From: Blasia pusilla
Taxonomy: Eukaryota; Marchantiophyta; Marchantiopsida; Blasiales
NCBI GenBank assembly: GCA_050084515.1
Contig: CM114275.1
Coordinates: 11,842,001 to 11,906,000, forward strand
Direction of reading: 5' to 3'
DNA length: 64,000 nt
Numbering within the stretch: the first letter of the stretch is position 1; the number at the start of each line of letters is the position of its first letter. This document shows, piece by piece, positions 1 through 10,200 of the stretch. A model generated the notes under the pieces. It did not search any database, was not told the origin of the DNA, and worked only from the letters and a program-made list of their open reading frames with translations. The position numbers were made by a program, and so were the translations under genes.

Positions 1-165
1 ATGTTAGAGAGATGTGATATATGTTATCTGGAGTTTTGGGGATCCAAGTGCCAGTTAGGGGGGCGGTTGTGTGATCTCCATGTATATGTATGAGTTGATT
101 TTTGTACATGTGTGGATCTATCTGTGTGTGGGGAAGATCGGTGTTGTGTGGTGTGGATATGACTA
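1..165 (+). repeat. Inverted leader-like fragment at the end of gypsy copy A
   Basis: Positions about 80-165 on the plus strand resemble the minus strand of 7310-7420, the spacer between the two LTR-like repeats of copy A. A shared stretch is GGGAAGATCG followed by TGTTGTGTG. The integrase reading of copy A stops matching copy B at about 165, so this is a junction. The fragment is inverted relative to copy A, which points to a rearrangement or a second element. Positions 1-80 were not recognised. Confidence 0.4.
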
Positions 166-1282
166 GCGCATGCATAACTCTACGAACAATCTCCGCCCTC
201 TCAGAACATGCTTGTACCAACACATCTGGATCATCAAAATCTAACACATGTGCCATGTCACGTCAAATAGTTGCAGGTAAATCAAGATCTCTCCCAAAGA
301 GCAAAAAGTACGGTGAAAATGATGCCAAGCATGCCCGCCAACTGAAGTGATAACCCATAGCCAACCATGGCAACTGTAGGTCACACTCCCTCAACTATTC
401 CCGCTGCAAGCCATACTTGCGTCATCCTCTCTTCACCGTCTGTACTACTCTCTCCGCCAACCCATCCGCCTCAGAATGATCTCTGGATGTGATGTGGTGA
501 TCTATCAGCGCCTGATCACACAAGGCCTGAAACTCTCCCCTAAACTCGGTACCTTGTTCAGTCAACACCTCTGCCGGTGCACCAAAGTGACTAAGCACAG
601 GATCTAGAAACGCATATGTTGTTCCCTTGCTTGCCTTTTCCGATAGTGCCACCAACTCTATCCACTTGGAGAAATGCTCCACCATGACCAACACGTACCT
701 GTGATGACGCCCCGTCAACAACAAAGGTCCCGCGAAGTCTAAACTCCACCGATAACCTAAACCCATAATCGGTAAAGGATGTAAGTGTGGAGTGGGAGCA
801 TTGAAGGATGCTCGCACTCGGTCACATACCATACATCTAGCCACAAACTCTTGTATCCTAGTATGCATGCCGCCCCACCAATATTGAACCTAGAGTAAGC
901 TTTAAGTACGCTTTACTCCAAAATGTCCCAACTCCTCATGGGCATGTCGTACTACACATGCTTGTTGGGAAGGATAAGGTACCACTCGCATCCTACCATC
1001 TCCCCATACCCGAAAAATTTGAGTCCCCTCCCACCTGAACCTGTTGGCTCTCTGTAGGATCTTATCCCGCTCTGTAGCACTCATTGTGCTTGCTATAACG
1101 CCAGTACGCAAGAACTCCATAACCTCCATGTCGTCATCAATAACACGACCACATGTCGCCTCCTCACAGACCTCTAGATCCAAGGACTCATCATCCGACC
1201 CCACCAATGGATTCACCACATGTGATTGACGTGCCATAGTCAACCAACAAAGATAGGCAGATGCATGCCAACCGGGCACCAT
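166..1282 (-). pseudogene. Ty3/gypsy integrase, copy A
   Basis: This is the integrase that joins retrotransposon cDNA to host DNA. The N-terminal zinc-binding part shows HAHEELGHFG near 920-960, then CMVCDRV near 820-835 (HHCC finger). The core follows with the first catalytic Asp in SLDFAGPL and the Glu in DGLAERVVQT. The second catalytic Asp, normally in a TD(Q/N)G context, reads TEQGTEF: the codon at 557-559 is GAA. The C-terminal part (about 170-420) reads LAMGY and LLFGRD, as in gypsy integrases. There are in-frame stops near 420 and 900. RNase H upstream is in the same frame. The Asp-to-Glu change and stops argue that it is inactive. Confidence 0.88.
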
Positions 1283-1366
1283 CTCCTCATCACTCTCTCC
1301 ATGCCATCAAGCTCGTGTGTTGTCTCTCTGACTCGGACATGGGTTACGACTCAACCCATCTACATC

Positions 1367-1760
1367 CTAGTTCAACCGACCTAGCCTATGAACCACCTCA
1401 AGCTCATACTCATGTAGTAATAGAGCCCACCTGTCAAGCTTTCCCGTAAGCTTTTCAAACTCCATCAACCACCTCAACGGCTGATGATCAATGATAAGTG
1501 TGAAAGGGTTTCTGAATAGATAGCACCTGAAGTGTGCCACAATCCACACTGCAGCTAAGCACTCTCTCTCGTAGGAGTTGTACATCGCCTCTGCAATGTT
1601 GTTCGATCAGCTTGCGTAAGCCACAACGAACTCCCTCTCCTCGTCATCCCTCTGAGTAAGCACTACTCCTAGACCCAACATGCTCAAATCTGTTTGTAGT
1701 TGGAATGGGTGACCCCCTAATCGGTCTCTGTAAAATGAGTAAGGACGTCAATCTATCCTT
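1367..1760 (-). pseudogene. Ty3/gypsy RNase H, copy A
   Basis: RNase H removes the RNA strand during reverse transcription. The stretch 1367-1585 reads YERECLAAVWIVAHFRCYL, then ITL-type DHQPLRWLM and GKLDRWALLLHEYE, the usual order for gypsy RNase H. The upstream part, to about 1760, includes the TDxS-like start (QTDLSMLGLGVVLTQRDDE) in the same frame, broken by a stop near 1606. It is in the integrase frame (minus-strand codons beginning at positions equal to 1 modulo 3). The reverse transcriptase is in the neighbouring frame, so one frameshift lies near 1700. Confidence 0.85.
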
Positions 1761-1939
1761 GAGCTCCTGAAATGCTCACTCCTGATCATCTCTCCATAAC
1801 CAAACCGAATCAAGTTTCGTCAGCAAGGTCAAAGACTTCGCGATTGCACTAAAACCCTTGACATACCGTCGATAGAAGTTCGCCAATCCCAAAAACACTC
1901 GCACTCGACTCACATCTATAGGGCATGGAATCTGCGCAA

Positions 1940-2670
1940 TAGCCTCCATCTTCATCTGCTAAACACCTAATCCACTCGGGTATATGGTGTGTCCCAACTA
2001 CTCAATCTACTCCTCAAAGAATCTGCACTTGCCTAGATGTAACTTCAGTCCATGTAACTGAAATTTCCGAAACACCTCCTCCACATGTCGCTCATGCTCC
2101 TCAATCGTGGAGCTCAAGATAAGAATATCATCTATGTAACAACATCTGAAATCCAAGCCATCCAAAATCCTATCCATTACTCTCTGAAACTATGTAGGCG
2201 CGTTGTTCAACCCAAATTGTAAGAACGGCCAGTGATACAGACAATTTCTCCTGAACCAATCTATCCCCCATAATGTTGTCTTCTCGCTGTCATCCAACAT
2301 GATAGGAAGCTTATGATAGCCAGCACAAACATCTAAAGTATTGAAGATCTTTGCATGCCCTACCGCATCAAAGATCTCCTCAGGAGTAGGCATGGTGTAC
2401 CGATCTAACCTCGTCTATTAGTTGATAGGACGGTAATCTCCACACATCTGCCTAACCGTCCAATTGCCATATATATCGTTCTTCGCCGGCATGATTGTGG
2501 CAGATGCATACTCTCCATACGATAACTCCACAAGTCTTGACTCCTGCTCTAAATCAAGGCTCACTCCATATCGGAATACTTGTAGGGTCGACGAAAGATC
2601 GGAATATCAATAGCCAACTTGATCCCGTATCCCGAGACCCTTCAGTATACCCAAGTCTCTCATACTGATG
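1940..2670 (-). pseudogene. Ty3/gypsy reverse transcriptase, copy A
   Basis: This domain copies element RNA into DNA. Reading from 2560 down, the landmarks are LVELSYGEYASATIMPAK, then MCGDYRPIN, then MPTPEEIFDAVGHAKIF (from 2393), GYHKLPI, and the catalytic YIDDILIL at about 2115-2138. The YIDD codons 2127-2138 are intact. After it come LGHTIYPSGLG and FLGLANFYRRYVKG, typical of the gypsy connection region. Stops interrupt it (for example near 2185, 2420 and 2600). It is in the same frame as the zinc knuckles, protease and methyltransferase upstream. The match to gypsy is clear, but the protein is broken. Confidence 0.9.
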
Positions 2671-3049
2671 GTAAAAAAAGTGACATGCCCTCTCAAAAAC
2701 CTATGAATCAGTCATTGCTCTCCTCTTGTCAATTGGAGACCTATCACAAGCTTCCAAGTCTCCATCATGACCTCACTCGGAGAGGACGCAACCTCCGACT
2801 TTGGTTGCTATGTAGCAACCTTAGCCCCCTCCAGAATAGCCACTCCAGTCTGACCTCCTACACCATGCTCTATCTACAAGAAATGAACATGTGCTGCTCT
2901 GGCCGCCTTTACACTCTCTGCTTGGACGATGTCCCAGGAAATCCATGGATGCTTATCTCTCCTTATCCCGCCCCCAACCAATGCCTGTACAAACCCTATA
3001 GGCAATGCTCCAACTCGTGGACGTGACGGCATGGATGACACTTGCATCC

Positions 3050-4150
3050 ATCTCTACTCAACCATACCTAGGCTGAGTATCCATGTGAGATAGTTGAGGT
3101 CCATCGCCTGCCCCAACACCTATCTCCGTGATGCCTCAATCATAACTAGCACCGTTGTAGTACCTGTAGCGAACCCCATGGCACGCTCACGCTCATTTGC
3201 TGTAGGCTCTTCTAATGCTTGGGTCACCTCATCCCAAATCATGCTTGGCCCTCCCTGACAAAAGGCATGGGATACTAGGAAGCTCACCAACCTAGGTAAG
3301 GTTGCCCTCAACTCCCCCACCCTATTGGCCATCGCCAACCATGGTCTATAATCCCACGTCACCACCTGAGATCGACGCCCTGAGCCCAAAATAGGATCCA
3401 CTGTAAGATGTGGTGCTCTTTAGACTCCATCGTATGCTCAACTCAGTACCTCTAATGGTATCAGGTTGGTCCACCACAGTAGTGGACGATTGGCGCGTGA
3501 TCCAACTCTTGCTGTGTCTAACAACACATCAAGTCCCAACCACAACCACACCTAATTCACACTTGTCATCACACGTGCAAGAGTGTCTCCTAACAACGGC
3601 ACGTTCTCCAAAATGTGCGACGGAAAACATGTCTGACTCTCCTGCAAGTGTCGCACTACTTGCAGCATCCCCCAAAACATGCGTGACCTCAGATCCTGCA
3701 ATCCAAACCTTCGGCCAGCCAATGAATGACCTTGACATGGCCATCCAGCAATCACCAAATGAATGGTGCCAACTCTATCCAGATCCTGCGCCACCACCAA
3801 AGAGATGTCGGCGAGTAGTGTATGCTGATACCCCCGTACTGCAAATACCGGAAATAACTCAGAATACCTCTACACCAATCTCGCCACGTGACGTAATGAT
3901 ACTCGCCGCATGGTCTCATCTCTCTCCACATAAAGGTAATGATGTACCCGTATGCCCGCCTACAATACCGCAGCCAATCCGGTGCTAATCCCTCCAAAGA
4001 GATCTAACACCCTAACATCCTCCTCAAGACACTGCCACATAACGGGTGTGGTATCCACTGGTGTCAACATCTCCACTCCAGGATCCCGATCGCCACTCAA
4101 ATCGCTCTCCTCCGGAATAAAAGCACGGCTCCACGCGTGCCTCACGAGGT
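3050..4150 (-). pseudogene. Cytosine-5 DNA methyltransferase domain in gypsy copy A
   Basis: This is a C5-cytosine methyltransferase, a family that transfers a methyl group from S-adenosylmethionine to cytosine in DNA. Motifs in order: motif I VLDLFGGISTGLAAVL (3963-4016, SAM binding); LYVERDE after it; motif IV HLVIAGWPCQGHSLAG with the catalytic Cys codon TGT at 3735-3737; motif VI ILENVPLLG (ENV at 3600-3608); motif VIII GSRANRPLLWWTNL (3462-3503); motif IX NERERAMGF (3171-3197); motif X VLGQAMDLNYLTW (3081-3119). All are in one frame, also that of protease and reverse transcriptase. Stops interrupt at 3960, 3870, 3552, 3438, 3420 and 3120. No chromodomain, BAH, PWWP or UBA domain is seen. 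The region between VIII and IX is short. The family call is firm; the subfamily (DNMT3/DRM-like, DNMT1/CMT-like or bacterial-type) is open. Confidence 0.88.
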
Positions 4151-4810
4151 TGTTGCCACTCCTCTATAACTCTCGGGTCGTACCCCACAATGGTGAAGAG
4201 GTCTTGCCAACATGGGAAGGGACACTTGCCATGGCCTCTCTCTCCGTGTGACTATCTGATACTGGGACATCCTACACATGTGCGTTCCCCTACAATAACT
4301 CTCCTGGCCACCTAACACTACTTGTGAAAGATGCCAATGTGGTCATAGACTCGTCTCGTGGTCGACCACCTCGTTTCGCAAACTATACGGGTAACCGACT
4401 CATCCGTCCGTCACCTGACCTCCACCCTGGTCGATAAGCAACGGTCTCCTCCCATAAGTGAAGGATGAATCCTAGGGGATATAATATGGTACTCACCACC
4501 AACACATCGTACGACTCAATTGGTGTTGTAATCGCACGTGTGCGCACCATAGCACTATCTGTCGCATGCTCTGGCTGGACTCTGAAAACTATCTCCTATC
4601 GAGTCATATATTATGTGGGTGACATGCCCCCAATCGAGGTCTGTATCTAGAAGGGACAAGGCTCAATGTCATCCTTCCGTAACCCCAATGCTAAACTCTT
4701 CGCCTTCCCTAACATCAAGGGTTGTGCTCCCGAATCAAGTAGGACACGCTGCGGATGGTACACTGTCTCGGTCAGACTAACCAAGAGAAATACTCCAACT
4801 TGGTTATCCT
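4150..4810 (-). pseudogene. Retroviral-type aspartic protease and linker, copy A
   Basis: This protease matures the gag-pol polyprotein. The active-site motif reads VLLDSGAQPLMLGKA, with DSG encoded at 4728-4736. A linker follows towards the methyltransferase; it contains YPMGFSLDY near 4460 and RPGWRSGDGRMS near 4420, and copy B has matching residues. The motif itself is intact, but a stop codon near 4370 breaks the linker. The frame equals that of the zinc knuckles upstream and the methyltransferase downstream. Confidence 0.8.
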
Positions 4811-6730
4811 ATAACACTACGCCAGGTGTCACCACTGCTCGCTCTATGGTTGGTCGAGATGGCATATCTACCAAATTCGCCGCCGCGGCATGCCATGGAG
4901 GACATCTTGAGCACCTGCTCCGTAGGTAAGTCCACCATCTCCTCAACTACCTCTGATCGAGAAGCAATCACCTCTCTAGGCTAACACAACGTGGCAGCCA
5001 GCCGAAACACCTCAGTTGGTCCAACTCCCAACGTCGCCAACTCTATGGAGGAAAATAGCGGAGCCTGGCTCACCCTGGTGGCCATATCCAACATTGTGGT
5101 CGACACTGACTCCACTCGAGTCAACATAGGAGCTGGCACTCCAACTCCTCGTGATATTGATGCACCTGCCTAACCTATAGGCACCGTTGGTTGTCAAGGC
5201 ACCATAGATGGTGTGTGTAGTGCCTCGGACAATGTGAAAGACTGAGGGACCCTGGCCTGTCGCCCATCGGTCCCCTCTTGTGGGTCAATCTCAAACCCAC
5301 CTTTCGATGGCTCGGTTGCTCTCGTAGCACCCCGAGTCATCACCGTAGCAGCCTCAACTTGAGCCGCACTACACATAAAGCCCATACTAGCAAGATCCTC
5401 ATCTGGATCAGGGTAAGAATTGGAAGGTGGAGTCACACTATCTACTCTCGGCTCCATGGCTGCCCTAAGCTGCATCATTGTCATGGCCCCAATTCTCTGC
5501 TCCAACTGATCGATGCGTAAGAGAAGTGTTGTCTCTGGTGCTCCCACTCTATCTCCTTTGGTTGGTGGTGGTCCTCTACCACCACATCCAACAACACCTC
5601 CTTAGCCTCCTCCAAGACGACCGTCCCCACGCCCTCAACCTGCCTCTAGACGTGCCTCTCGACGAAACATCTCTCCCTAGTATGACCAGATCTATGGCAA
5701 TAGTCACACTGATACTGTGGTGGGGGCATCCTCTATGGCTCTTGAGCAATTGGAGGTGCTCGAGGTCCTCTCCCATGCTATGGGCAATCTCTCTGCCTAT
5801 GAGGCCCACCACACGTCCAACAAGACATCATCGATCCCTACTGGGCAACATACGTAGGCACGGGTCATTGCCTCACACTCTCACGGTACCCGCCCTCCTC
5901 CCTGGGCACACAGACTGGCTCCCATGGTATTGGTGCTCCTTGTGGCACCCATGGGGTTGCCATTGATCGTGGACCCGTCAACTCTCGAGAAAACCCAGTA
6001 GTCACTACCTGCTCCTCACTCATGTTGAGCTCAATACGCTCAAACAACTTGAAGACCACCTTCAATGTGGGCTTCGCTGTGTGAATCAGCACTGCATCTC
6101 GGACTCTCCTCCGTAGTTCTAGGTCCAAAACCCCATACCAATACTGGACTGAATGTGGCTCAGTCACTCCATAAATAGCAATGATCAACCTCCTCATGCG
6201 TGTGAATGCCTCTCTGTGACTCTCATCCGATCGCCACTGAAAACCCTGTAGACTATTCATCTTGTCGATGCATACGCCATGATATCTCTTCCCCAATTAT
6301 CAAAAGAACTCTTCTGTGGGACTAAAGCTGGGTGGCCCTCTACCACTAGAGGTCTCTACCATGTCGCCTCTATCACTACTCTCCTCTCGATCTAGTCTCC
6401 GGAATGATGGTGTAGTTCTCTCTCCTCTCATGATCCCATCATATGCCTCACGACCACTGGTGGATACATACCCTGAAGCCCAATACATCCTCCAGGCATC
6501 AATCTCCATTGAATACAGCGATTGAAACTCCATGTAGTCATCCATCAGACAATCATCCAAGTGCTGGAACAACCCCTTCCATGCCATGAAAGGGTTGAAC
6601 CGTGTCGGGGTTCGTATCTCCTAGAAGTCGCACCACGTGTCGAACTCCTGGATAAAATCATCGAGGTCCATGGTGCCCACTGCACCAGAGAAGTTACGTA
6701 TACCTCGATGGCTCATGTCGTCCATCTCCT
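4810..6730 (-). pseudogene. Gag region with two CCHC-type zinc knuckles, copy A
   Basis: This is the capsid/nucleocapsid part of the gypsy element. A plausible start is the Met of MDDMSHRGIRNF at 6723-6725; the open frame in fact runs back into the LTR-like repeat. Capsid-like sequence follows (MAWKGLFQHLDDCLMDDY at about 6534-6587; RSDESHREAFTRMRRLI near 6200). Then come two zinc knuckles: CWTCGGPHRQRDC at 5784-5822 (CX2CX3HX4C) and CDYCHRSGHTRERC at 5667-5708 (CX2CX4HX4C). The stretch 5194-5547 is a less conserved linker. Stops near 6630 and 6300 break it. The knuckles are in the protease, methyltransferase and reverse transcriptase frame. Confidence 0.75.
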
Positions 6731-6812
6731 GCCCAGTGATACTGCCTCTGTCTGCGATCTCGTCACTAGATACGTTGTCTAGCACTGGCGATCCAGCTAC
6801 GAATGGAAGTCG

Positions 6813-7267
6813 AGTAAAAACGGCACACCCGCCCTAAAACTCCACTCCTCAATCTATATCGGCATATCGAGCCTCGTCCACCTGCGCTATAAAGGAACCC
6901 AGACGCTCGCACCCTGGTCCTATCTCACACACGAACAAGAGAGATGCTCCAACGGTCCAACATGAGAAAGATGGCTTGAGAAAGCCATCTTCCTCCCTTA
7001 TATAGGTGTGGGAAGAGCCAAAAGGCTCTTCCCCTAAAAAAAAGCAACCCTCCCGCATAGGTTACCACGGAAAAGTGACATGCTCAACAAGTCACCCGGC
7101 TGTGAAAGACCTCAACAAAAAAGTCATCAAAAACAATGTTCCTGACACAACGGACCTATCCTCAACCTCATCCGACACCTTGGGAAGAAGTTACACTCGA
7201 AACAGTCCGATGGCTCTCTATGCCGTCGCCACGATAGATCTCTACCTATCGACTACTAAGATGTGAC
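6813..7267 (-). repeat. LTR-like repeat 1 of gypsy copy A
   Basis: This ~455-bp sequence recurs at 7421-7888 in the same orientation. On the minus strand it begins TGTCACATCTTAGTAG, so the 5' end has the TG expected of an LTR; I could not find a clear CA end or primer-binding site. It lies directly upstream of gag. A TATA-like TATATAA is at 6998-7004 (minus strand), flanked by two perfect hairpins. I infer that it is the 5' LTR promoter. Confidence 0.65.
6970..7033 (-). promoter_or_regulatory. TATA box flanked by two perfect hairpins
   Basis: On the minus strand TATATAA lies at 6998-7004. Upstream of it is a 10-bp perfect inverted repeat GGGAAGAGCC / GGCTCTTCCC with a 4-base loop (7010-7033). 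Downstream is an 8-bp one, GATGGCTT / AAGCCATC (6970-6989). The same arrangement recurs in the second repeat (hairpin 7620-7643, TATA 7608-7614). This is the likely core promoter of the element; the role of the hairpins is unknown. Confidence 0.55.
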
Positions 7268-7420
7268 AGTTGTCGTGCGCATACACATCGCTACACAACC
7301 CACATTGCTGGTCACATCTACACATCACACAACATCGATCTTCCCAACACACGGGTCGATCTATCCATAAACCAAACAACACACACGTATACATCCAGAC
7401 CCCACAAAAAAAAATAAGAG
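7268..7420. other. Spacer between the tandem LTR-like repeats
   Basis: This 153-bp segment is GT-rich on the minus strand. Part of it (about 7310-7420) resembles 80-165 in inverted orientation. It has no coding capacity. It may be leader sequence left between two LTR copies. Confidence 0.4.
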
Positions 7421-7888
7421 TAGTAAAAATGCCACACCCGACCTAAAACTCCACTCCTCAGTCTACATCGGCATATCAAGCCTCGTCCACCTTGCGGTAT
7501 CAAGGAATCTGGACGGAGGCACCCTGGTCCTATCTGACACACGAACAAGAGAGATGCTCCAACGGCCCAACATGAGAAATATGGCTTGAGAAAGCCATCT
7601 TCCTCCCTTATATAGGTGTGGGAAGAGCCAAAAGGCTCTTCCCCTAAAAATAGCAACCCTCCTGGTAACATGCGCGCACAGGTTACCACGGACGGGTGAT
7701 GTGCTCAACAAGTCACTCGGCTGTGCAAGACCCCAACAAGAAAGTCATCACAAACAACGTTCCTGACACAACGGACCTATCCTCAACCTCATCCGACACC
7801 TCGGGACAAAGTTACACTCGAAACAGTCTAATGGCTCTCTATGTCATCGCCACGATAGATCTCTACCTATTGGCTACTAAGATGTGAC
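7421..7888 (-). repeat. LTR-like repeat 2, tandem with repeat 1
   Basis: It matches 6813-7267 along its length with scattered differences and lies 608 bp away. The TATA and hairpin core are conserved (7600-7643). A short insertion, CTGGTAACATGCGCGCA, is found here near 7660 and not in repeat 1. On the minus strand it begins TGTCACATCTTAG, as repeat 1 does. Confidence 0.6.
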
Positions 7889-7899
7889 ATTGACCATCG

Positions 7900-8335
7900 A
7901 CGCATCAAATTAGAAATTGAATTAGAAAGACATTACTTCGATTTCATAAAATCTATGAGTAGAAAGATCTTGAAACGTGATGGTTTCCCTATAAAGAAAC
8001 CATCAACCACTATGGGTATTGTAGTGAGACATGGGAGTTGAGTTATCTTGAAAAGCTATATTCCTTGAAGAGCTTCATGAAGCATAATGGTTTCCCTATG
8101 AAGTAACCAGAAAGCATTCTGTGTGTTTGTAGGGAGATGTGGGAGTCTAGTTACCTTGAAAATATGTCAATACAAGGACTTGCTATTGTGCATAAGGGTT
8201 TCCCTGTCATAAAACCAAAAACTATTCCATCAAAGGACATACATGTTTTACACATTATTTTTCTTGTTATAACATAAATGTGTGTGATTGGAACTTGATG
8301 ATGTGTTCTTCATGAGATGCTGAAATTTTATGACA
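7900..8335. repeat. Left member of a ~430-bp direct repeat pair
   Basis: This sequence is similar to 9760-10200. Shared blocks include GAAGCATAATGGTTTCCCTA, AATATGTCAATACAAGGAC and TGTGTGATTGGAACTT. The pair brackets about 1.4 kb. I infer degenerate LTRs of a non-autonomous element. No TG/CA ends or primer site are clear. Confidence 0.5.
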
Positions 8336-9759
8336 TTAATATGCACATTGAGTGAATGGCCGTAGCTAACGTGCCTCACTTACATATTGCACTGTTGCGA
8401 CATGTGCCTCAATACAATCATCAACTAGCTTCCTACATATATTGGACTTATTCACATGAACTAAGCGATTTGAAAAAGTGACCACAAATGAGTTGATAGA
8501 CTTACAATACCGGTACACATGGAAGATCATACCATTCAAAGTCAGCTAGGTAAGAAGAACCCTTCTCAAATCAGATAAGGAGAAATCTCTTGCAAATACA
8601 ACACCGCCTAAAAAACTGCAAGAACTCCTAACTTGGAGACCCTTGCACCTAAAACGTATGTCCTCTTACCCAGATAGTGCAACAACATTTTCAAAAGAAG
8701 GCACAATCAAGCACAACCCTTCCAAAATGGACATGCAGAATTGTCCAATATTTTAATTGTAGAGAACATCTCCCTTCAAGCTAGTCTCATATCCTATATT
8801 GCAATCGTGATAGCAAGTCCCCATAAGCTTTTCTTCGGATTTGTGTGTTGGAGATGACTCAATCCCTTCTCTAAGCAAGATATGTTAAGTCTGCGTCATG
8901 TCACCCCAGACATGTGAGCGGATGATCTGAGAGGAATGCAAATCTCTTGCTCTACTCAAGGAAAGTTGTCATGTCCAACACAATTGTGGCCAGGCATACC
9001 AACACCATTTCCCTTCGTGTCAAATAAAAGTATTGTGAAGCCTTGATATGGAGAACATCATTAGTTACTACCAACAAGAGTAGATTCACAGAGAATGCCA
9101 CTCTAATTTGTAGAAAAAATATATGTAGGTACAATTGTACTATTGTAAGGAGTGATTTAATTATCTACATGAGTTTTTGAACCTACTTACACTTCTGGTG
9201 TTAGGAAATCAAGTACTTCAACGTTGATGAATACGGCCGATATATCCACATCTCAGTCCTTTTCATCTAGTTTTATTGAATTTCATTTGGACTTGTGGTT
9301 GGATTAAATTCTAAGAGATATTGTATCATTTACCACGTTGCAAGGGTAGCAACCATAGCCTCCATATTTGTGCAACCCAAAATTTTACATCGACCTTTCA
9401 TGGGTGAGGTCATCGAGCCTTTGAAACGCGTCTAGAATGATTCACATGTCAGTGATGGGAGGGGCTCAATCAATGAGAGTCACATAGGAGATATGTGTAG
9501 GGGAACACATACAACCGATCCTTTCACATGCCAAATACTAAACCAACGGGTGATTTCAACTCTAGTCCAACTAAAAGTTGTGATTTTGAACCTACAAGGC
9601 CATTTTTAGCTTCCACTGTATTGTCAGAATCCAACAGATTCAGTCGCCAACTCTCAAGGTCCTTCAGAAGACATAGTAATTGTGGATCTCTTAAGACCAC
9701 CAAAACTAAGCATGTCTAGTACAAAGTTAGAAACTCTAGAGGTGCTATTGTGAGTGACC
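8336..9759. other. Interior between the direct repeats; no gene seen
   Basis: Only short open frames without recognisable domains are present on both strands. It could be the interior of a non-autonomous LTR element. Confidence 0.4.
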
Positions 9760-10200
9760 ATTGCCGTAATTTGAATTTAATTAGAAGGACACTACTTCAA
9801 ACTCTAAATATCTACCAATAGAATTATCTTCCTGAAGCATAATGGTTTCGCTATAGGAAAATCATCATCCATTCCGGGTATGGGTTATGAGATATGAGAG
9901 TTGAGTTTTCTTGAAACTATATCCATAGGAAGACCTTCTTGAAGCAGAATGGTTTCCCTATGAAATAAGCAAGAAGCATTATGGCTCTTTGTAGGGATAT
10001 GTGGGAGGAGTTAAGTTACCTTAAAAATATGTCAATACAAGGACCTTCTATTGTGTGGAACGGTTTTCCTATCATAAAACCATAAACCCTTCCGTCATGA
10101 TACAAACATGATTTATACATTTTCGCTTATTATAATATATACTTGTGTGATTGGAACTTAATGATGTGTTCTACATTAGATGGTGAACGTTTATGTAACT
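9760..10200. repeat. Right member of the ~430-bp direct repeat pair
   Basis: It is the direct-orientation partner of 7900-8335, clearly diverged by substitutions and small indels, so the copies are old if they were once identical LTRs. Confidence 0.5.

Noticed and set aside
3410-3988. A 192-codon plus-strand frame opposite the methyltransferase
   Set aside because: It is the antisense shadow of the methyltransferase motifs and has no domain of its own.
3050-4150. The methyltransferase as a host gene or as a DIRS-type element
   Set aside because: It is in frame with gag, protease and reverse transcriptase in copy A and recurs in the same place in copy B. The elements carry a DDE integrase and no tyrosine recombinase, so they are Ty3/gypsy and not DIRS.
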